Positions 6,566 to 9,752 of a DNA stretch of 9,752 bases are shown one piece after another. The notes under the pieces are model-generated. The model had not been told where the DNA came from. It did no database searches and worked only from the letters and a program-made list of their open reading frames with translations. Numbering within the stretch: the stretch's first letter is position 1; every line of letters begins with the position of its first letter. Origin of the DNA: Clostridiales bacterium (GTDB taxonomy: Bacteria; Bacillota; Clostridia; Christensenellales; CAG-138); contig DNFZ01000122.1 of the NCBI GenBank assembly GCA_003486785.1, forward strand, positions 1 through 9,752. The letters are read 5' to 3'. Made by a program: the position numbers and the translations under genes.

Positions 6566-7372
6566 ATGGAATCGCAAAAAGTATCCAAAGCATTGCAGTG
6601 GTTCATTCTCATCGCGCTCATCGCGATGCTCACTGTCAACGCGCTGTCCTCTGCGCTGCCGATCAACGGCGTGACGCCGAAGGAAGTCTCCGACCGGTAT
6701 CCGAATCTATTCGTGCCCGCGCCGCTGACGTTTGCCATCTGGGGCGTGATCTACATTCTTGTGATCGCTTATACGCTCTATCTGTTCGGGCTCTTTCGCC
6801 GCAAGGAAGAGGCGCTCAACGCAACGCTGCTCAAGCGAACGGGCATTGTCTTTATCATCACATCCGTGCTCAACCTCAGCTGGGTCATCGCCTGGCATTA
6901 CGGGCTGCTCACGGTTTCGTTCCTCCTGCTCGTGCTGTTTCTGATCGCCTTGATCGACATGCGGCTGATCATTCGCGCGCAGGAGCCGCTCTCCGTGAAG
7001 GAGAAATGGTTCGTGCGGCTGCCGTTTTCGGTCTATTTCGGCTGGGTAACGGTCGCTACCATCGCGGGCGCAACCGCGCTGCTGGTCGGCAACGGCTTTG
7101 GCGGGCTTGGCTTGAGCGAAGCCGCGTGGACGGTGATCATTCTGCTTGTCGGCGGCGCCATCGGCATTGCGACCGCGCTGCGGTTTCGCGATGTTCCGTA
7201 TCTGCTCGTGTTCATCTGGGCGTATGCCAATATCCTCACAAACCATCTCTCCCCCGCCGGGTTCGCGGGCGCTTTCACCGGCGTTATCGCAACGCTGGCG
7301 CTGAGCCTTGCGGCGTTTGTCGCGGTGATCGCAGCGCTGATTGTGAAGGGTGCAAAGGCTAAGAGAACATAA
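6566..7372 (+). CDS. TspO/MBR-related multi-pass membrane protein
   Basis: A 268-residue, almost entirely hydrophobic membrane protein with about seven or eight predicted spans: near 10-30, 52-76, 92-110, 114-137, 150-174, 187-205, 211-228 and 235-261. The segment VNALSSALPINGVTPKEVSDRYPNLFVPAPLTFAIWGVIYIL is typical of a long Firmicutes group annotated as tryptophan-rich sensory protein (TspO/MBR-like). LNLSWVIAWHYG and the later FGWVTVATIA, FIWAYANI repeat the Trp-containing helices. Classical TspO is about 160 aa with five helices and binds porphyrins and sterols; this longer form has no assigned function. AAAGGGAGG lies 9 bases before the ATG. It starts 66 bases after uvsE with no terminator between, so co-transcription is possible. 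Its last four codons lie in the 68-bp duplication. The family call is moderately confident. Confidence 0.72.
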   Translation: MESQKVSKALQWFILIALIAMLTVNALSSALPINGVTPKEVSDRYPNLFVPAPLTFAIWGVIYILVIAYTLYLFGLFRRKEEALNATLLKRTGIVFIITSVLNLSWVIAWHYGLLTVSFLLLVLFLIALIDMRLIIRAQEPLSVKEKWFVRLPFSVYFGWVTVATIAGATALLVGNGFGGLGLSEAAWTVIILLVGGAIGIATALRFRDVPYLLVFIWAYANILTNHLSPAGFAGAFTGVIATLALSLAAFVAVIAALIVKGAKAKRT

Positions 7373-7495
7373 AACAAACCACAGTATGATAAAAATATAA
7401 CATTTGGGCAGGCACTATGTTTCAGCATAAGAGAACATAAAACAAACCACTGTATGTTAAAAATATAACATTTGGGCAGGTACTATGTTTCAGCA
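7360..7495 (+). repeat. 68-bp tandem duplication spanning gene end and next gene start
   Basis: Two adjacent 68-bp copies, 7360-7427 and 7428-7495, differ at only three positions (A/T twice, C/T once). Each copy begins with the last codons and stop of the TspO-like gene (aag-aga-aca-taa), continues through an AT-rich stretch with a TATAAC -10-like hexamer and GGGCAGG, and ends with the start of the oxidoreductase gene (ATGTTTCAGCA). Copy 1 therefore supplies the genuine stop and copy 2 the genuine start. It looks like a recent slippage or unequal-recombination duplication of the intergenic segment. Confidence 0.95.
7417..7440 (+). other. Seven-codon mini-ORF made by the duplication
   Basis: In copy 1 of the repeat the fossil start of the oxidoreductase gene (ATG TTT CAG CA) runs in frame into the fossil end of the TspO-like gene (AAG AGA ACA TAA), giving the peptide MFQHKRT and a stop. 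It carries the same weak GGGCAGG Shine-Dalgarno as the true start 68 bases downstream, so ribosomes could load on it. Whether it is translated or affects the downstream gene is unknown. Confidence 0.5.
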
Positions 7496-9344
7496 AAAGA
7501 ATCAGTATGACGCTCTCATCATCGGCGGCGGGCTCTCCGGCTTAACGGCGGCGAGCCTGCTCGCAAAAAGAGGGCTCCGCGTTGCGGTTGTGGAAAAAAG
7601 CGATCAGCCCGGCGGCTCCTGCGGCATCTTCCGGCGGGGTGAAACCACGTTTGATCAGGGCTCGGCGATGCTCTATGGCTTTGGCGAGCGGGGGTTCAAT
7701 GCCCATCGCTTCGTGATGAACTGTCTCGAGGAGCCCATCGACGTGCTCAAACACGACCTGCTGTATGTGGTCAACTACGCCGGGCAGCGTGTGCGCTTTT
7801 ATGCGGATGTCGACCGGTTTGCCGGGGAGCTTTCGCGCGTGTTTCCCACGCAGGAAAAGCAGATCAAGCGGTTTTATCGCGACATGACAAAGCTCTATCG
7901 CCACATCATGGTCGAATCCCCCAGCTATACCACGGCGGACGAAACCGACCCAAGGGACGGTCTAAGCGGCTTGCTGAAACATCCGATCTCCTATATCCGG
8001 TTTTTAAGCTATCTCAACAGGAGCGCAAAGTCGCTGCTCCGGCAATATTTCACCGATCCGGCGATCTACAACTTCTTTGACAAGCTCACCTCTACCTATT
8101 GTTATGCGACAGTGGAGGAAGCCCCCGCCGTGCTCGCCGCCGTCATGTTTGTGGACAACCACACGGGCGGCAGCTGGTATCCCGCCGGCTCCACGCTGTT
8201 TCTGCCCGGCAAGCTCGAGAAGGTCATCGAAGAACACGGCGGAGATATGTTTCTCGGAAGAGAGGCCGTCTCTCTCCTGTTTGATGCAAACAAACCCTCC
8301 GGCGTGCTGCTCGACGACGGAACGCGTCTCACGGCGGACGACATCGTCTACTCCGGCACGGTCTGGAACCTCTACGGGAAGCTCATCGATCCCGCGCATG
8401 CCAGCCAAGAGAAACGCGCCTGGGCAAAGACGCTTGTGCCGACGTATCCGAGCGTCGTGCTCTATGCGGAGGTCGATCGCGCGATCATCCCGGCGGACAC
8501 TGCGCCCGTGGAGATGCTGGTAGGCAATCCGGAGCAGATCGACGAAAGCGAAATCACCGCCTATCTCTTCAGCATCGACGATCGCTCCCTCTGCGCCGAC
8601 GATGCGCACGCAGTCATGGCCATCGGGCCGACGTTTCAGGACTGGACCAGCGCAGACGGCGCGGAATACGCCCGCCTCAAAGAGGCCGAGCAGCAGCGGC
8701 TCATCGCCGTGCTTGAGCGTCGCTTTCCCGGCTTCTCAGCCGCGGTGCGCTATGCCGAGGTCGCAACCCCGCGCACCATCGAGCGCTACACCATGAAAAA
8801 CGGCGGCGCGGTAGCCGGGCCAAAGCAGATGCTGGGTCAGCACATGTTCCGCCGCCTGCATACCAGAAGCGAATGGGACAACCTCTTCTATTGCGGCGAA
8901 TCCACCGTAATGGGCACCGGCACGCCGACCGTCACCACCAGCGGCCTTTCCGCCGCCAACGCCATTCTCAAAAAACGCGGGCTCGCGCCGTTTGTCTACG
9001 ATAAGCATCAGAAGAACTACGTGCGCCAGCTCCCGCTTCCGTTTACGGCGGATCAGCTCTATGCAGACGAACCGGAGCCCATCCGGAGCATCATGAAAGC
9101 TGCGATGCGCTGCCGCTTTTGCGAGCACCCCGTCTGCTGCGGCAACGATGCAACGGATATCCCCGGCATCCTGCGCCGCGTCGCGGTCGGCAACCTTTCA
9201 GGCGCAAGAAAGCGCTTTGCCGCGCATCCGGCAGAAGCCGACACGCTCACCCGATATGAATCCAACTGCGTCCGCCTGCGTGAAGGCGGCGATGCGGTTG
9301 AACTATCGCGCATTCTTTGCGCGCTGACGGAGGAACACGAATGA
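7485..9344 (+). CDS. CrtI-type FAD-dependent oxidoreductase with Cys-bearing C-terminal tail
   Basis: A 619-aa flavoprotein of the phytoene desaturase/amine oxidase superfamily. The N-terminal FAD-binding Rossmann motif is LIIGGGLSGLTAA (11-23) with the ribose-binding acidic residue E37 (VVEK), then the GG doublet 43-44. The C-terminal FAD motif is FYCGESTVMGTGTPTVTTSG (about 468-486). It is about 100 residues longer than typical CrtI enzymes. The extra tail (about 536-619) has RCRFCEHPVCC, DIPGILRRVAVGN and C595, resembling the iron-sulfur domain at the N-terminus of GltD-like proteins (Fer4_20), but with fewer cysteines. The substrate is unknown; calling it a carotenoid enzyme would be a guess. 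Its start codon has a weak GGGCAGG site 4 bases upstream and lies inside the 68-bp duplication. It overlaps the next oxidoreductase by ATGA, so the two are translationally coupled. Confidence 0.88.
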   Translation: MFQQKNQYDALIIGGGLSGLTAASLLAKRGLRVAVVEKSDQPGGSCGIFRRGETTFDQGSAMLYGFGERGFNAHRFVMNCLEEPIDVLKHDLLYVVNYAGQRVRFYADVDRFAGELSRVFPTQEKQIKRFYRDMTKLYRHIMVESPSYTTADETDPRDGLSGLLKHPISYIRFLSYLNRSAKSLLRQYFTDPAIYNFFDKLTSTYCYATVEEAPAVLAAVMFVDNHTGGSWYPAGSTLFLPGKLEKVIEEHGGDMFLGREAVSLLFDANKPSGVLLDDGTRLTADDIVYSGTVWNLYGKLIDPAHASQEKRAWAKTLVPTYPSVVLYAEVDRAIIPADTAPVEMLVGNPEQIDESEITAYLFSIDDRSLCADDAHAVMAIGPTFQDWTSADGAEYARLKEAEQQRLIAVLERRFPGFSAAVRYAEVATPRTIERYTMKNGGAVAGPKQMLGQHMFRRLHTRSEWDNLFYCGESTVMGTGTPTVTTSGLSAANAILKKRGLAPFVYDKHQKNYVRQLPLPFTADQLYADEPEPIRSIMKAAMRCRFCEHPVCCGNDATDIPGILRRVAVGNLSGARKRFAAHPAEADTLTRYESNCVRLREGGDAVELSRILCALTEEHE

Positions 9345-9752
9345 ACGAAACATATGATGTGCTCATCGCAGGAGCCGGCGCTGCCGGTTTGACCGCAGCT
9401 GCTTATTGTGCCAAAGCCGGACTCTCTACGCTCGTTTGCGAACGCGCCGAAAAGGTCGGCGGGCTCGTTGGCACATTCACACACGAAGGCTTTTCATTCG
9501 ACGCGGGCATCCGCGCGTTTGAAGATTCCGGCGTCATCACGCCGCTGTTGCGTTCGCTTGGGCTACCGATCGAGTTTGCCAAAAACCCCGTTACGGTCGG
9601 AATCGGCAATCGCAGCGTACGGCTTTCGGGCGAAGAAAGTCTCGCGGAATACGCAGATTTGTACAAGTCTTTCTTTCCGCAGGAGGCGGGCGCGATCGAC
9701 GCTATCATAAGCGAGGTCGTCAAAGTTATGCGGTATATGGACGTGCTCTACG
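9341..9752 (+). CDS. Second CrtI-type FAD-dependent oxidoreductase, partial
   Basis: The gene begins with an ATGA overlap on the stop of the preceding oxidoreductase, with GGAGG 7 bases upstream, and runs off the right edge after 137 codons. The N-terminus has the FAD-binding motif LIAGAGAAGLTAAAYCAKAGL (8-28) followed by VCERAEKVGGLVGTF, where E36 and the GG doublet match the dinucleotide-binding pattern. FSFDAGIRAF is the conserved FD-x-G segment of phytoene desaturase-like enzymes. It is clearly a paralogue in family but not a duplicate of its neighbour. Tight coupling suggests both act in the same reaction or complex; the substrate is not evident. Confidence 0.88.
   Translation, partial: MNETYDVLIAGAGAAGLTAAAYCAKAGLSTLVCERAEKVGGLVGTFTHEGFSFDAGIRAFEDSGVITPLLRSLGLPIEFAKNPVTVGIGNRSVRLSGEESLAEYADLYKSFFPQEAGAIDAIISEVVKVMRYMDVLY

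Noticed and set aside
6325..7362. 345-codon plus-strand frame across the uvsE end and the TspO-like gene
   Set aside because: It overlaps two well-supported genes in another frame and has shadow-type composition (Arg, His, Ala).
7360..7495. CRISPR-like or mobile-element repeat
   Set aside because: There are only two directly adjacent copies with no spacer, no terminal inverted repeats and no transposase; it is a simple tandem duplication of gene-edge sequence.
8004..8609. 201-codon minus-strand frame inside the CrtI-type gene
   Set aside because: Antisense to a clear flavoprotein with matching motifs on both sides; no ribosome binding site or family resemblance.
7485..9752. Carotenoid biosynthesis cluster
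   Set aside because: CrtI-family membership alone does not show a carotenoid substrate, and no phytoene synthase or prenyl-transferring gene is present in the window.

Overview
The window looks like chromosomal DNA from an anaerobic, low-oxygen member of the Clostridia (Bacillota) of moderately high GC. This rests on strong AGGAGG-type ribosome binding sites, sigma-A-like promoters, a feoA-feoA-feoB operon ending in a tiny FeoB-associated Cys-rich protein, a long UvsE, and anaerobe-type FAD oxidoreductases. No rRNA, tRNA, insertion sequence or CRISPR array was seen. The placement is inference; no species can be named.

Left third (positions 214-3383, minus strand): a ferrous iron uptake operon. 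In transcription order it has a promoter, a 70-aa FeoA-like protein, a 73-aa FeoA, the 712-aa GTPase/permease FeoB, a 56-aa Cys-rich membrane protein and a terminator-like hairpin. A 16-bp palindrome of the form GTTAG(A/C)-N4-TCTAAC occurs twice on the coding strand: just downstream of the operon promoter, and again in the feoA-feoB gap. It is the best candidate for the operator of a metal-sensing repressor, perhaps of the DtxR/MntR class.

Middle (3384-5245): lgt (prolipoprotein diacylglyceryl transferase, plus strand, with its own near-consensus promoter) converges with a Nudix ADP-ribose pyrophosphatase (minus strand), with a hairpin between them. The Nudix gene has an extended -10 promoter and diverges from the next gene.

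Right half (5246-9752, plus strand): uvsE encodes a UV damage endonuclease with all expected metal ligands plus an extra C-terminal domain that resembles DUF1722 (YbgA). A multi-pass TspO/MBR-related membrane protein follows. Next come a CrtI-type FAD oxidoreductase with a C-terminal Cys-bearing tail resembling the iron-sulfur domain of GltD-type proteins, and a second CrtI-type oxidoreductase that overlaps it by ATGA and runs off the window. The junction between the TspO-like gene and the first oxidoreductase is a 68-bp tandem duplication covering the end of one gene and the start of the next; it creates a seven-codon mini-ORF in front of the oxidoreductase.

The most interesting items are the TspO-like/twin CrtI-like cluster with the Fe-S-like tail, the UvsE-DUF1722-like fusion, the stop-to-start duplication and the paired feo operators. 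Most of the window is otherwise ordinary core and metal-homeostasis content.
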